Of a DNA stretch of 64,000 bases, positions 50,880 through 59,767 are shown piece by piece (the first letter of the stretch is position 1; every line of letters begins with the position of its first letter). Position numbers and translations under genes: made by a program. The stretch spans positions 545,667 through 609,666 of the forward strand of contig DUBM01000014.1 in assembly GCA_012960305.1 (NCBI GenBank), in the 5' to 3' direction. Below the pieces are notes generated by a model. That model was given only the letters and a program-made list of their open reading frames with translations. It ran no database searches and was not told where the DNA came from. The DNA comes from Gammaproteobacteria bacterium (lineage in GTDB: Bacteria; Pseudomonadota; Gammaproteobacteria; Pseudomonadales; Pseudohongiellaceae).

Positions 50880-53042
50880 GTGACACCTTCACTAAAATTT
50901 GAGACCACGGAAAGCCATTCATTGCTAACTCCCAGACGCATTATTACTTGCGCTATTTTACTGACAATGATTCCTTCCTGTGCAGTACTGCAAAGCAGTA
51001 GAGGTGGCAGCACAACGGCAGCGCAACCAAGTTCCGCTATTTCTACAAATTCAAGCTCTAACCAGAATAGTCAAACTGCAATCCCGGTAATGACAACCAC
51101 TAGCTTTGCTGAGCAGCAAAGCCTTATCGATGAGATTAATCGCGACGGTCAGCCTGCAAATTACTCTGGCTTCCGCGAAGATGTTCCAGTTCCTACCGCG
51201 ACTCAAGGGGAAGATATTGTCGAACTGAATTACGAGCAGGCAGACCTGCGCCTTGTGCTCGAAGAGCTAGCAGATGCACTGGATATTTCGATTGTTATTG
51301 ACCCAACTATCGACACACAAATAAGTATTCGTACTTCCGCTGACAGGCCCTTACAGAGAGACGACATTTGGCCATTGATTCGCTTGCTGACACGAGATGC
51401 AGGCATTTTACTAGAGCGGGTCGGTGACATCTATAATGCCCGCGTATTACCCTCGAATTTGCCGGCAGAAATCGTCACGCCAGAAACCCTGGGAGATGGA
51501 ACTGCAGCGCGAGTCATGCAGGTTACGCCGCTGACCTATGTTTCTTCTGATGCTGTAATCCAGGCAATCTCACCTCTGTTGGGATCAGAAGGCAGTGTCA
51601 GTCAACTTGGGAATCGGGATCTATTGGTAATCTCGGGGACTGAGTTTGAATTGCAAAGAGTAAACCAGCTTTTAATGTTGATAGATGCCGACCCCTTTAG
51701 TAACCAGGGTATCCATCTCTACCAACTCAGCAATGCCAATGCGACCGAAGTGGCGACTGAACTGTCTGAGGTTCTACTTCTTATCGAGGGTTCAAACCCT
51801 TCTTACCAGGTGAGAGGAATCGAAAGCATAAATGCCATACTTGTTACCGCACCCGCGTCTCGTGGCTTCGATGAAATCTCGCGCTGGGTACAGATTCTCG
51901 ATGCAGACAGTCAGGAACAAGCTGAGCAACTTTTTGTGTACAAAGTTAAAAATCTTGTGGCACTAGAGCTGGCAGAAACATTAAGCAATGTTTTTGAGGA
52001 AGAAGATGAACAGCTTGAAGTGCGAAACGAAGTAGCTGTGGGTGAAGGTTCTCAGCCTCTATTGTCGCCGGGACAAACAGAAGAGAGCTTGCCTGAGCTG
52101 ACGGGAACAGGTACGGCAGTATCGGCCGACCTTACGGTCAAGATTGTTGCGGATGAAGCCACCAATAGTCTCTTGATTCGATCAACGGCACGAGATTATC
52201 GGCAACTGCTAACTACCATTAACCAGCTTGACGCAGTGCCGCTGCAAGTAATGGTTAATGCAGTTATCGCACAAATTACCCTGACCGATGCCACACGCTT
52301 TGGCGTGGATTGGAGCCGCATAGCCAATAGCACTGCTGCGGGTCCAATTTCGACTGATACAAGTACGACTTTTGTGCCTAACCTCGGCGGATTGATGTTC
52401 ACTAAGGGGTTTCTGGATGGCTCTGCCAGAGTAGAGGCAACCCTGGAAGCCATAGCGGTAAATAACGACGTGCGCTTGCTGGCAAGACCATCGCTTACTG
52501 TGATTAATAATCAGGAAGGCGAGATTCAAATTGGTGCTGAGGTTCCCGTTGAAGCGGGTCAGACCATTGGTAGCGGCGGGGTTTCAACCACTAACATCCA
52601 ATATCGGCCGACAGGAATTGAGTTGTACATAACTCCGCAAATTAATGATGATGGCATCGTCAACTTGATTATTCGACAGGTTCTTTCTTCCGTCGATAGC
52701 GGCTCCTCGGGGGTCAATAACAATCCAGTATTTAATAATCAGGAAATTAGCACCACAGTAGTTGTTCGAAACGGTGAAAACGTAGTGCTCGGCGGCCTAA
52801 TACAAACTGATAACGAGCTTCTCAATACTGGAATCCCGATTTTGAATCGGCTGCCAGGGGTGGGGAAATTGTTTTCCTATCAGCAAGAAACTCAGGAGCG
52901 TCGAGAATTGTTTATTGTTTTGCGGCCAGAAATCATCAACCTCAATGCCGAGGGAGGTGTAGAATACTCAGATATACTCGATCGATTCGAACTTGCCTCT
53001 GAATTGTTTGAAGATTCGAATTTAGCAGCGATTGGTCTGTAG
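50880..53042 (+). CDS. gspD: Type II secretion outer-membrane secretin GspD
   Basis: GspD forms the outer-membrane channel. GTG at 50880 is chosen because GGAG lies 6 bp upstream; TTG at 50868 is possible. The N-terminus has a hydrophobic stretch ending IPSC, a plausible lipobox, suggesting a lipidated secretin that needs no pilotin (like HxcQ of Pseudomonas). The N0 domain (VELNYEQADLRLVLEELADAL), N1-N3 and secretin domain (LLARPSLTVINNQEGEIQIG, VVVRNGENVVLGGLI, RRELFIVLRPEI) follow. It is 720 residues. Confidence 0.94.
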   Translation: MTPSLKFETTESHSLLTPRRIITCAILLTMIPSCAVLQSSRGGSTTAAQPSSAISTNSSSNQNSQTAIPVMTTTSFAEQQSLIDEINRDGQPANYSGFREDVPVPTATQGEDIVELNYEQADLRLVLEELADALDISIVIDPTIDTQISIRTSADRPLQRDDIWPLIRLLTRDAGILLERVGDIYNARVLPSNLPAEIVTPETLGDGTAARVMQVTPLTYVSSDAVIQAISPLLGSEGSVSQLGNRDLLVISGTEFELQRVNQLLMLIDADPFSNQGIHLYQLSNANATEVATELSEVLLLIEGSNPSYQVRGIESINAILVTAPASRGFDEISRWVQILDADSQEQAEQLFVYKVKNLVALELAETLSNVFEEEDEQLEVRNEVAVGEGSQPLLSPGQTEESLPELTGTGTAVSADLTVKIVADEATNSLLIRSTARDYRQLLTTINQLDAVPLQVMVNAVIAQITLTDATRFGVDWSRIANSTAAGPISTDTSTTFVPNLGGLMFTKGFLDGSARVEATLEAIAVNNDVRLLARPSLTVINNQEGEIQIGAEVPVEAGQTIGSGGVSTTNIQYRPTGIELYITPQINDDGIVNLIIRQVLSSVDSGSSGVNNNPVFNNQEISTTVVVRNGENVVLGGLIQTDNELLNTGIPILNRLPGVGKLFSYQQETQERRELFIVLRPEIINLNAEGGVEYSDILDRFELASELFEDSNLAAIGL

Positions 53043-53162
53043 GGTTTGTAGAACTAAAAATGGTTCAAAAGGATCTAATTAGGCAATGAAACAACCAATA
53101 GAATCAATTAGTAAAGCGCATGATAGTTCACTTTCTTGCTGCTCAGATTTAGGCAAACTCAA

Positions 53163-53588
53163 ATGAGAATAAATAAATTTAAAAAATCAATAGATAACAG
53201 CGAACGTCAATCTGGCTTTACCCTGATTGAGATATTGGTCGTTATGGCGATCATCGGCATGCTTGCGGTAATGGTAGCACCAAATATTTTTAGGCAACAA
53301 GCAGGCGCCCAGCGCGATGCAGCTATGGCTAATATTTCAACTCTATCTGCAGCTCTAGATACCCATCGCCTGGATGCGGGTGAATATCCTGACAGCCTGG
53401 ATGGCTTGCAAGTCAACCATTCAGGCAGAGCTTCTTGGAATGGTCCTTATCTTCGGCGCGATGTGCCTCTGGATCCATGGAACAATGAATTCGTCTACGA
53501 CGCCGATGGCAGGGAATTCACACTGCTTTCATATGGTGCGGACGGTGAGCGAGGCGGCGAAGGCGATGACGCCGATATCAGTCTCTAG
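53163..53588 (+). CDS. gspG: Major pseudopilin GspG
   Basis: GspG forms the pseudopilus shaft. From ATG 53163 it is 141 residues. The prepilin cleavage site is QSG/FTLIEILVVMAIIGMLAVM with Glu at +5. The C-terminal half has WNGPYLRRDVPLDPWNNEF and the Asp-rich end (GGEGDDADIS) of the calcium-binding major pseudopilin. A start at TTG 53136 would add nine residues. gspH begins inside its last codons. Confidence 0.95.
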   Translation: MRINKFKKSIDNSERQSGFTLIEILVVMAIIGMLAVMVAPNIFRQQAGAQRDAAMANISTLSAALDTHRLDAGEYPDSLDGLQVNHSGRASWNGPYLRRDVPLDPWNNEFVYDADGREFTLLSYGADGERGGEGDDADISL

Positions 53589-54075
53589 GGACGCCTATTT
53601 AAAATCCTCATATTCCGGCTCAGCAGGATTCACCCTGCTCGAATTAATGGTGGTACTAACCATTATAGGCATGGCCAGCATTCTGATCGCACCCAATGTT
53701 GGAAACTTTGAGTCACGTACTTTCAGTGCTCAGGTTCGCCACGCTACTTCCCTGCTCAACTATGCCCGTCGTATCGCCGTAGTTCAGGGCCAACCCAGCA
53801 CAGCAACTTTCTATGCAGTGCTCAAGGAAGGGGATCCAGGCTTTGAAGATGAAAATCGGCGCGGCAATAATATTGGTATCTGGGAGAGTAATGCAGCCAC
53901 CCTCCGTTTTCGCGACAGCACGGATCGGGAAACAGATATCGAAGATCGCATAGGCATTACATTCTATCCTGAAGGTGGCAGTACTGGCGGTACCTTGATT
54001 TTTTCTCTGGAAGACCAAATCGTAACCGTCGTTGTAGACCCTTTTACCGGGAGGCTATCAACAGAATATGAATAA
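53566..54075 (+). CDS. gspH: Minor pseudopilin GspH
   Basis: The 169-residue protein (ATG at 53566, overlapping gspG by 23 bp in another frame) has the cleavage site SAG/FTLLELMVVLTIIGMASIL and a GspH beta-rich C-terminus with RRIAVVQGQP. The frame is open further upstream across gspG, but that part is a shadow. GspH links the shaft to the tip complex. It overlaps gspI by 8 bp. Confidence 0.87.
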   Translation: MTPISVSRDAYLKSSYSGSAGFTLLELMVVLTIIGMASILIAPNVGNFESRTFSAQVRHATSLLNYARRIAVVQGQPSTATFYAVLKEGDPGFEDENRRGNNIGIWESNAATLRFRDSTDRETDIEDRIGITFYPEGGSTGGTLIFSLEDQIVTVVVDPFTGRLSTEYE

Positions 54076-54466
54076 CCTTAACGTCAACCCAAGGGTATAT
54101 AAGCAAGCCGGCTTCACTCTCTTGGAAGTAATTGTTGCCTTGGCAATTACCGGGTTTGTGCTTGGGGGATTGTTTTCATTAGTTGGGGGAAGCAAACAGC
54201 TGTCATGGCGGTCTGAAGAAAGCTTGATTCGCGCAACTCAGGTCAGAGCGGCTACAAATTTTGCTCTATTGGAAAACGAGTACCGAAACATTGAGCCAAT
54301 ACTGCTAGGCGATGCCTATGATATTGTCCCAGACGAGCTACTTGAGGAGCCAGAAAGAAAGACTCAACCCAGTGTCTTCACGTTACAGGCTTTTGAAATA
54401 ATCAATGATGACAGGGATGAGATTATCAGTGGATCTCGCTGGATCCAGCTGGACCTGCCACAGTAG
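54068..54466 (+). CDS. gspI: Minor pseudopilin GspI
   Basis: The 132-residue protein has QAG/FTLLEVIVALAITGFVLGGL and the family N-R-x-x pattern region (RATQVRAATNFALLENEYR). GspI nucleates the tip with GspJ and GspK. It overlaps gspH by 8 bp and gspJ by 1 bp, showing tight translational coupling. Confidence 0.88.
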   Translation: MNNLNVNPRVYKQAGFTLLEVIVALAITGFVLGGLFSLVGGSKQLSWRSEESLIRATQVRAATNFALLENEYRNIEPILLGDAYDIVPDELLEEPERKTQPSVFTLQAFEIINDDRDEIISGSRWIQLDLPQ

Positions 54467-55137
54467 TGAATTCGCTTATGATTGTGCCATGCAAAAATAG
54501 AATCACCGGCTTCACTCTTGTAGAAGTTATTCTTGCATTAAGCCTAACTGCTCTAATCTTAGGTTTACTGAGCACAAGCGTATTTATTGTTGCCGAGGAT
54601 TGGAACAGAAACTCCGATGTTCTCGATGCTAGTCTCGATGAAGCGCTTGCTATCTTGCAAATCGATCGTGCCCTACACGGCGCATTCCCACACAGCTTCA
54701 CCAATCCAGAAACCCTTTCTCGGCAGATTTACTTTGTTGGTGAAGACGATTACTTAAGCTGGGTGTCCTCTGTGTCTCCTCAGCGTATTCCTGGCCTGAC
54801 TACCTGGGAAATGTACTCAGTTGATGATGAGGGGGTCTATCTGACAATGGTGCCCGCCTTTAGCGACAACCCTTCGGAAAGATTACAAGAAGCAGAACCT
54901 TTGTTGCTCCTGCCTGATTACAAAGTTGAATTCGCCTATCTCTACGAGGAGCTGGATGAGAATAAGTACTGGCGTGAAGATTGGGAAGGTAATGAGCTAT
55001 TGAGTCTGCCACTAGCTGTCTACGTACTCTTTGAACCTATGAATGATAATAAGGAAGTGCTGGAAATAGTTGCACGGATCCGCAGTAACGAGCATCGCAG
55101 CATTCGCCCCAACACCGGTGCCGAGGCTGCCCTATGA
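54466..55137 (+). CDS. gspJ: Minor pseudopilin GspJ
   Basis: The 223-residue protein, starting with GTG at 54466, has the cleavage site ITG/FTLVEVILALSLTALILGL with Glu at +5 and a large beta domain. It is the GspJ position in the G-H-I-J-K series. The stop overlaps the gspK start by 4 bp (ATGA). Confidence 0.87.
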   Translation: MNSLMIVPCKNRITGFTLVEVILALSLTALILGLLSTSVFIVAEDWNRNSDVLDASLDEALAILQIDRALHGAFPHSFTNPETLSRQIYFVGEDDYLSWVSSVSPQRIPGLTTWEMYSVDDEGVYLTMVPAFSDNPSERLQEAEPLLLLPDYKVEFAYLYEELDENKYWREDWEGNELLSLPLAVYVLFEPMNDNKEVLEIVARIRSNEHRSIRPNTGAEAAL

Positions 55138-56201
55138 AAAAGCAAGCTGGCGCGGTCATTATTATCGTTCTATGGACATCGGTGCTATTGACGGTACTTG
55201 TAACAGCAATGGCCAGCAAAGTTCGTCTTTCTGCGAAAACTGCAATACACAATCAGGAAGCCAGCATGGGCTGGGCAGAATTGATGGGTGTGGTGAGTCA
55301 GGCTGAGATGGAGTTAATGCTTGAGAATATGCCCCTCCCGATCGGAGAACAGTTGGAAGAAACTGATGAGGGTGAAGTTAGATTATCGAAGTACCGCTTC
55401 AATGGCCAGGCATTAGAACTGAGCTACCCCGGCCCTGAAAACATTATGGTGCGTATTTACGATCATGCTGGAAAGATAAACCTAAACCGGATTCCGCGCC
55501 GTAACATGCAGCTACTAATTGAAAAGAGGCTTGGGGGCTTGGATGCCAATCCTGAAGATGTCCAGGATTTACTCGCTGCCTGGACAGATTGGACTGATCT
55601 AAATGATCTGGAAGGACTTAATGGCGCGGAGAAAAATTATTACGAATTGCTCGAACAACCCTATGAGCCTCGCAATAATCCTGAACTAGATACTGTGGAG
55701 GAAATTCTTCACATTAGGGGATTCGCAGAGCTTTTCGAAGGTGTAAATCTAAATGCCGCATTTACGATATATGGAAATGGTCGAACTGTGAATCTTAACC
55801 TGGCAACACGTGAGGCCATGCAGTTGCTGCCGGGGTTGGACGATGAATTAATCGAGAATATTCTGGCCTTTCGAGAAATTGAAGATCTGCAGAATCGAGC
55901 CGAGATTGCCGAAATCGTCCCCTTTGAAAACTTGCAAGAGCTATCAGCCTGGGTCGGTAACGGTACCTCAAATGTCTTCTCCCTATTCGCCTACCCTGTG
56001 TTAGAAATTGAAGAGACCACTCTCACTGAACTCGCTCGTGAGCAGGAATTTGTAAACCCGGATTCTGTAACTCAGGCTTACATGGAAATTATTGAAGTAA
56101 GGGGCTTCAACACATTACCAAGAGTGTATAAAATTGAACCATATGGGGTATTGCCCGACACTGCTCCGCCAAGAGTCCACCCAGAGGACCTGCTATTTTA
56201 A
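55134..56201 (+). CDS. gspK: Minor pseudopilin GspK
   Basis: GspK (355 residues) caps the pseudopilus tip. Its N-terminus KKQAGAVIIIVLWTSVLLTVLVT has the GspK pattern without Glu at +5. Two SAM-like helical parts include NLNRIPRRNMQLLIEK and VNLNLATREAMQLLPGLDDE, the latter resembling the helix-hairpin-helix of GspK. It ends the cluster; no gspN or gspO follows. Confidence 0.92.
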   Translation: MKKQAGAVIIIVLWTSVLLTVLVTAMASKVRLSAKTAIHNQEASMGWAELMGVVSQAEMELMLENMPLPIGEQLEETDEGEVRLSKYRFNGQALELSYPGPENIMVRIYDHAGKINLNRIPRRNMQLLIEKRLGGLDANPEDVQDLLAAWTDWTDLNDLEGLNGAEKNYYELLEQPYEPRNNPELDTVEEILHIRGFAELFEGVNLNAAFTIYGNGRTVNLNLATREAMQLLPGLDDELIENILAFREIEDLQNRAEIAEIVPFENLQELSAWVGNGTSNVFSLFAYPVLEIEETTLTELAREQEFVNPDSVTQAYMEIIEVRGFNTLPRVYKIEPYGVLPDTAPPRVHPEDLLF

Positions 56202-56222
56202 CGCAGATAATTCAGCCTTGGG

Positions 56223-57425
56223 CTATTTTTGAACTACAGACCACTGAGACTCCATGATCAAAGGCCCTACCCCTTTATTTGCTTCCACATGCATTAGCTT
56301 TGAAAACTTTGTTTCATACCAAAGCAGGCCGCTCTTGTCCGCCAGTCCACCCAGAACATAGAAATCACCAACCCGCATGGCAATGTTTCGAATTGTGAGA
56401 GACACAGTAAATTTGTCACCTTTAGTAAATGGACCTTTCTCAATTTGATCAATGTCTGTAGTTAGAAATGACGCGACCGGCTCTTCAGCAGATTTCATAA
56501 AAGCGAAGCCGAAATTTCCCTCAATGCCATCAGCGAGCACTTCAACCTCCATTTCTAGCTTCACATCAGTAAGCGGCGTCAAAGATTCCAGTAGCTCACC
56601 TTGCAAGGACTTCACAGACAAGGAATTTATTTTGCAATCCTGAATAGGGCCGCTACCGGCGATCTCTTCAGGAATGTCTTCACGAATGCTATGGTAAGTC
56701 TTCTTGTTATTGCAGAAGTCTTCATAATGCCCCACAACTTTGTCACTATCTCCTATCTCTCGAATTTCGCCTTTATCTAGCCAAATTGCGGTGTCGCACA
56801 GCTCTTGGATGTGAAACATTGAATGGCTGCAGAAGGCCATGGTTTTTCGCTCCTGCCTAAACTCATTCATCCGCTGAACACATTTCTTTTGGAAGGCCAT
56901 ATCGCCTACAGACAAGGCTTCATCGATTACTAAAATATCGGGCCGAACCATAGTGGCGATAGAGAAGGCGAGGCGGACAAACATTCCCGATGAATATGTT
57001 TTAACTGGCCGGTCTATAAAGTAGTCTAATTCCGAGAATTCTATTATGTCATTTTCTAGCTGAGCTATATTTTCATCTGGGACGCCGAGTAGCGATGCAT
57101 TCAGATAGATATTTCTTCTGCCAGTAAACTCAGGATGGAATCCAGCGCCGAGCTCCAATAAAGCAGCAACCTGACCCCTAATTGAAATTTCTCCTCCGGT
57201 GGGTTGCAATGTTCCGACGAGTAGCTTCAGTAGCGTGGATTTTCCGGCACCATTATCTCCAATAATTCCTAGGCTCTTACCTTCAGCTACGGCGAAGGAA
57301 ATATCGCTCAGAACATGATAAATCTTGTGTCTAGGGCGGCGAAGTATTAATTCAGCTAAGCGATCCTGCGGTCGCTCGTATATACGAAAGTCTTTATGTA
57401 AGTTATTAACGGAGATACGGGGCAT
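56223..57425 (-). CDS. Polysaccharide ABC exporter ATPase (Wzt/TagH type)
   Basis: The start is set at ATG 57425 (MPRISVNNLHKDF), giving 400 residues. Motifs are Walker A GDNGAGKSTLLKLL, the family stretch LLELGAGFHPEFTGRRN, the signature YSSGMFVRLAFSIA, and Walker B ILVIDEALSVGD. The C-terminal part beyond residue 245 resembles the Wzt carbohydrate-binding domain (FGFAFMKSAEEPVASFLTTD). It powers export of an O-antigen or teichoic-like polymer with the permease upstream. Confidence 0.9.
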   Translation of the reverse strand: MPRISVNNLHKDFRIYERPQDRLAELILRRPRHKIYHVLSDISFAVAEGKSLGIIGDNGAGKSTLLKLLVGTLQPTGGEISIRGQVAALLELGAGFHPEFTGRRNIYLNASLLGVPDENIAQLENDIIEFSELDYFIDRPVKTYSSGMFVRLAFSIATMVRPDILVIDEALSVGDMAFQKKCVQRMNEFRQERKTMAFCSHSMFHIQELCDTAIWLDKGEIREIGDSDKVVGHYEDFCNNKKTYHSIREDIPEEIAGSGPIQDCKINSLSVKSLQGELLESLTPLTDVKLEMEVEVLADGIEGNFGFAFMKSAEEPVASFLTTDIDQIEKGPFTKGDKFTVSLTIRNIAMRVGDFYVLGGLADKSGLLWYETKFSKLMHVEANKGVGPLIMESQWSVVQK

Positions 57426-57439
57426 GCTAATTCTGTTTC

Positions 57440-58300
57440 CTATAACACGTCGCCAAAGGCGTGTTTGATTCGCATAAATAGCCAACCACCAAGTAGGTAG
57501 CTGAACAGAGAAACGGGTACCACAATAAATAAGTTTGTCAGTGGGACTTCAGCCAATAAAATTATGTCTCGGTAAAGGGTGACAAAGCTGTGCATCGGGT
57601 TCAGCAGGAATAGAGCCTTCACAGCCTCGTTATTAATAAGCGTGATGGGATAAATAATAGGTGTGAGGAAAAACCAAATCATTACCAGCAGCGAGACCAG
57701 TTGTTGCAGGTCACGCAAAAAGACGCAAAAAGCGGAAAGTATCGCGACCAATCCCATGGTAAATAGAAATTGTAGCAAGAATATTATTGGCAGCAATATC
57801 CATTGAATTGACAGATATCCCTGTGTTGCCAGATAGGCAAGTAGAAGTCCAAACCCGACACCATGTATTAGATAAGGAACTGTGGTTCCAACTACCGGAA
57901 TGATCTGCACAGGAAACATGACTTTCGTTATTAGCGGCGCTTTCTCAAGCAGCAGGCCGGTGGATTTTCCGACTGCTTCAGCGAAGGCGAACCAGGGCAG
58001 ATAGCCAATCATCATAAAAATGACAAATTCTGTCTCGCCATACTCCTCGGCTGCACGGATATCAAAGATGTAGCTAAAGACAAATGAGTAAATAAGAATG
58101 TGCGCGACTGGAATTAGAAACAACCAAACTAAGCCGCCTACTGATGCCGTAAATTGGGCGAAGAAATCCTGTTTTGTAAAATTCTGAAAGAGTCGGTAAT
58201 TAGTGAATGGGGTCATTATCCATTCACGCAGAAGTGTTAGTAACATTCCTGATCCAATTTTTGTGTGGGTGTGACTAGTCAAGGCTGCAAATTTAAACAT
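57440..58300 (-). CDS. Polysaccharide ABC exporter permease (Wzm type)
   Basis: The 286-residue ABC-2 permease has six helices. FTKQDFFAQFTASVGGLVWL, then MMIGYLPWFAFAEAVGKST, and WFFLTPIIYPITLI followed by NPMHSFVTLYRDIIL are the Wzm/TagG motifs. It is 14 bp upstream of the ATPase start. Together the genes export a finished polysaccharide across the inner membrane. No glycosyltransferases are in this window. Confidence 0.9.
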   Translation of the reverse strand: MFKFAALTSHTHTKIGSGMLLTLLREWIMTPFTNYRLFQNFTKQDFFAQFTASVGGLVWLFLIPVAHILIYSFVFSYIFDIRAAEEYGETEFVIFMMIGYLPWFAFAEAVGKSTGLLLEKAPLITKVMFPVQIIPVVGTTVPYLIHGVGFGLLLAYLATQGYLSIQWILLPIIFLLQFLFTMGLVAILSAFCVFLRDLQQLVSLLVMIWFFLTPIIYPITLINNEAVKALFLLNPMHSFVTLYRDIILLAEVPLTNLFIVVPVSLFSYLLGGWLFMRIKHAFGDVL

Positions 58301-58340
58301 GAATTGCCCGGGAAAACTAAGAAATACTGGCGCTAACCCT

Positions 58341-58346
58341 TATAAT
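58341..58346 (+). promoter_or_regulatory. Candidate -10 element for the PIG-L gene
   Basis: TATAAT lies 46 bp upstream of the PIG-L start codon in the divergent gap with the Wzm gene. No good -35 is visible at the expected distance. Confidence 0.35.
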
Positions 58347-58391
58347 GCTAATGTCAGCAATATTGCTTAACCTTAATTTTATTGATGTTTT

Positions 58392-59120
58392 ATGTTGAAC
58401 CCTGAGCATAAGCTTATCCCATTTAGTACCTCGGCTCTCCCATCAGGCCCTTGGCTCGTATTTGCGCCTCATGCCGATGATGAGACTTATGGCATGGCGG
58501 GTAGCCTGTTAAAGGCAAGTGAGTCGGGACTGGAGACTCATCTTGTGGTGATGACAGATGGTGCGCTAGGAGGTGATGCGGCGAATTTGGTGGATCTGAG
58601 AAGTCGAGAAATACAGGAAGCCTCAAAGCTATTAGGGGCAAAGAGTCTAGACAGTTGGCAGCAACCTGATCGGGGCTTGGAATTTAGTGAAGAATTGGTA
58701 CTGAGAATTATTCAAAAGATTGAAGACTTGGGTGCTGCGAGTGTTTTTTTCCCGGGGCCGCTTGAGCTGCACCCCGATCATAGAGTTGCGGCCCTACTTG
58801 TTTGGGCTGCAATCCAGAACCTATCAAGCCGAGGAGCTCCTCCTCAAGCCTACTCTTATGAAATTGGTGTTCAGAATCCAGTTAATATGTTCGTTGATAT
58901 AACAGCACAACGGCCCCTTAAAGAAAAGGCCATGAAAATCTATGCCAGTCAAAATGGTGAGAATAATTATGAAGAGCTGGTCTTGTCGCTAGATAAAGGC
59001 CGTACATTCACATTGCCGTCGAACGTTAGCCATGCTGAAGGGTTTTATAAATACTCTGCAATTGAGTTAGCGTCTTCATTAAAGGAAGTAACGCATAAGA
59101 TTATTGATTTATATTTTTAA
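58392..59120 (+). CDS. PIG-L family N-acetylglucosamine deacetylase-like protein
   Basis: The 242-residue protein has the PIG-L/LmbE metal motif APHADDETYGMAGSL (PHxDDE; residues about 24-38) and the second motif FPGPLELHPDHRV. These zinc enzymes remove acetyl groups from GlcNAc-containing sugars or related amides. The substrate is unknown; a role in modifying the polymer exported by the divergent Wzm/Wzt pair is possible. Its length is typical. Confidence 0.9.
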   Translation: MLNPEHKLIPFSTSALPSGPWLVFAPHADDETYGMAGSLLKASESGLETHLVVMTDGALGGDAANLVDLRSREIQEASKLLGAKSLDSWQQPDRGLEFSEELVLRIIQKIEDLGAASVFFPGPLELHPDHRVAALLVWAAIQNLSSRGAPPQAYSYEIGVQNPVNMFVDITAQRPLKEKAMKIYASQNGENNYEELVLSLDKGRTFTLPSNVSHAEGFYKYSAIELASSLKEVTHKIIDLYF

Positions 59121-59135
59121 TAGCCAATCTTGGAA

Positions 59136-59150
59136 AGTTGCTTTGCAACT
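59136..59150. terminator. Small hairpin between convergent genes
   Basis: AGTTGC (59136-59141) and GCAACT (59145-59150) are perfect complements around TTT, just after the PIG-L stop. A T-rich stretch with TTTTTTT starts about 22 bp later. It is a weak terminator candidate. Confidence 0.4.
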
Positions 59151-59226
59151 GTCGAGCTCTTTGTTTGATTTTTTTGAATCCGCTCTTAATGACTATTTAG
59201 CTTTAATCCTTCTTCCTAAAATTATC

Positions 59227-59751
59227 TCAATGTACTGGCGAGTTAGACTCGCTAGTTGAAGTAAGCTGGTTTTCGTCCATCCAGTCAGGCCATAGTGACA
59301 TCGGCCATTCGGCTTTGCCCCAAAGGGTGCGAATAATTGCCAGCCATTGCCTAAGCTGCTGAATGTTAAAAGCCAACTCCGCTTGCTTGCTCTCGCTTCC
59401 TTTGAACAGCAACAACACACCTTCATCGTTAATGTTGATGTCAATTTCTTGGACTAGAAAGGATTGTGAGTCATGCTCTGGAACAACAGCCGGCTGTTGA
59501 TTTAAGGTTTGTTGAGCAGACTGTTGAACTATCCCCTGTAAATTGGATCGCGATTCAGGGTCCAAAATAACCGCACGATCCAGCTCAGATGTTTCCTTTT
59601 CTAACCAGTTGAGGGAATGCGCGATAAGGCGGGAGATCAGTCGTTGGGTAACCCATAGCACGAGTGTCTGCTCGTTTTCGCATTTGGCAGTAAATTTAAT
59701 TCGATCTTCAGTCTCGACAAATTCGGAAGTAATACGCTGCAGTTTATGCAT
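59227..59751 (-). CDS. Hypothetical protein of a type I secretion operon
   Basis: I do not recognise this 174-residue soluble protein. It has no signal peptide or membrane segment, is Gln/Glu-rich, has a low-complexity middle (QGIVQQSAQQTLNQQPAVV) and is Trp-rich at the end (LWGKAEWPMSLWPDWMD). It lies 16 bp downstream of tolC on the same strand and probably belongs to the same transcript. A role with the exported substrate or its regulation is a guess. Confidence 0.7.
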   Translation of the reverse strand: MHKLQRITSEFVETEDRIKFTAKCENEQTLVLWVTQRLISRLIAHSLNWLEKETSELDRAVILDPESRSNLQGIVQQSAQQTLNQQPAVVPEHDSQSFLVQEIDININDEGVLLLFKGSESKQAELAFNIQQLRQWLAIIRTLWGKAEWPMSLWPDWMDENQLTSTSESNSPVH

Positions 59752-59767
59752 TTTTGGATGAGATTCC

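Noticed and set aside
53374..53565. Upstream extension of gspH
   Set aside because: It is a shadow frame over gspG; the prepilin leader fits the ATG at 53566.
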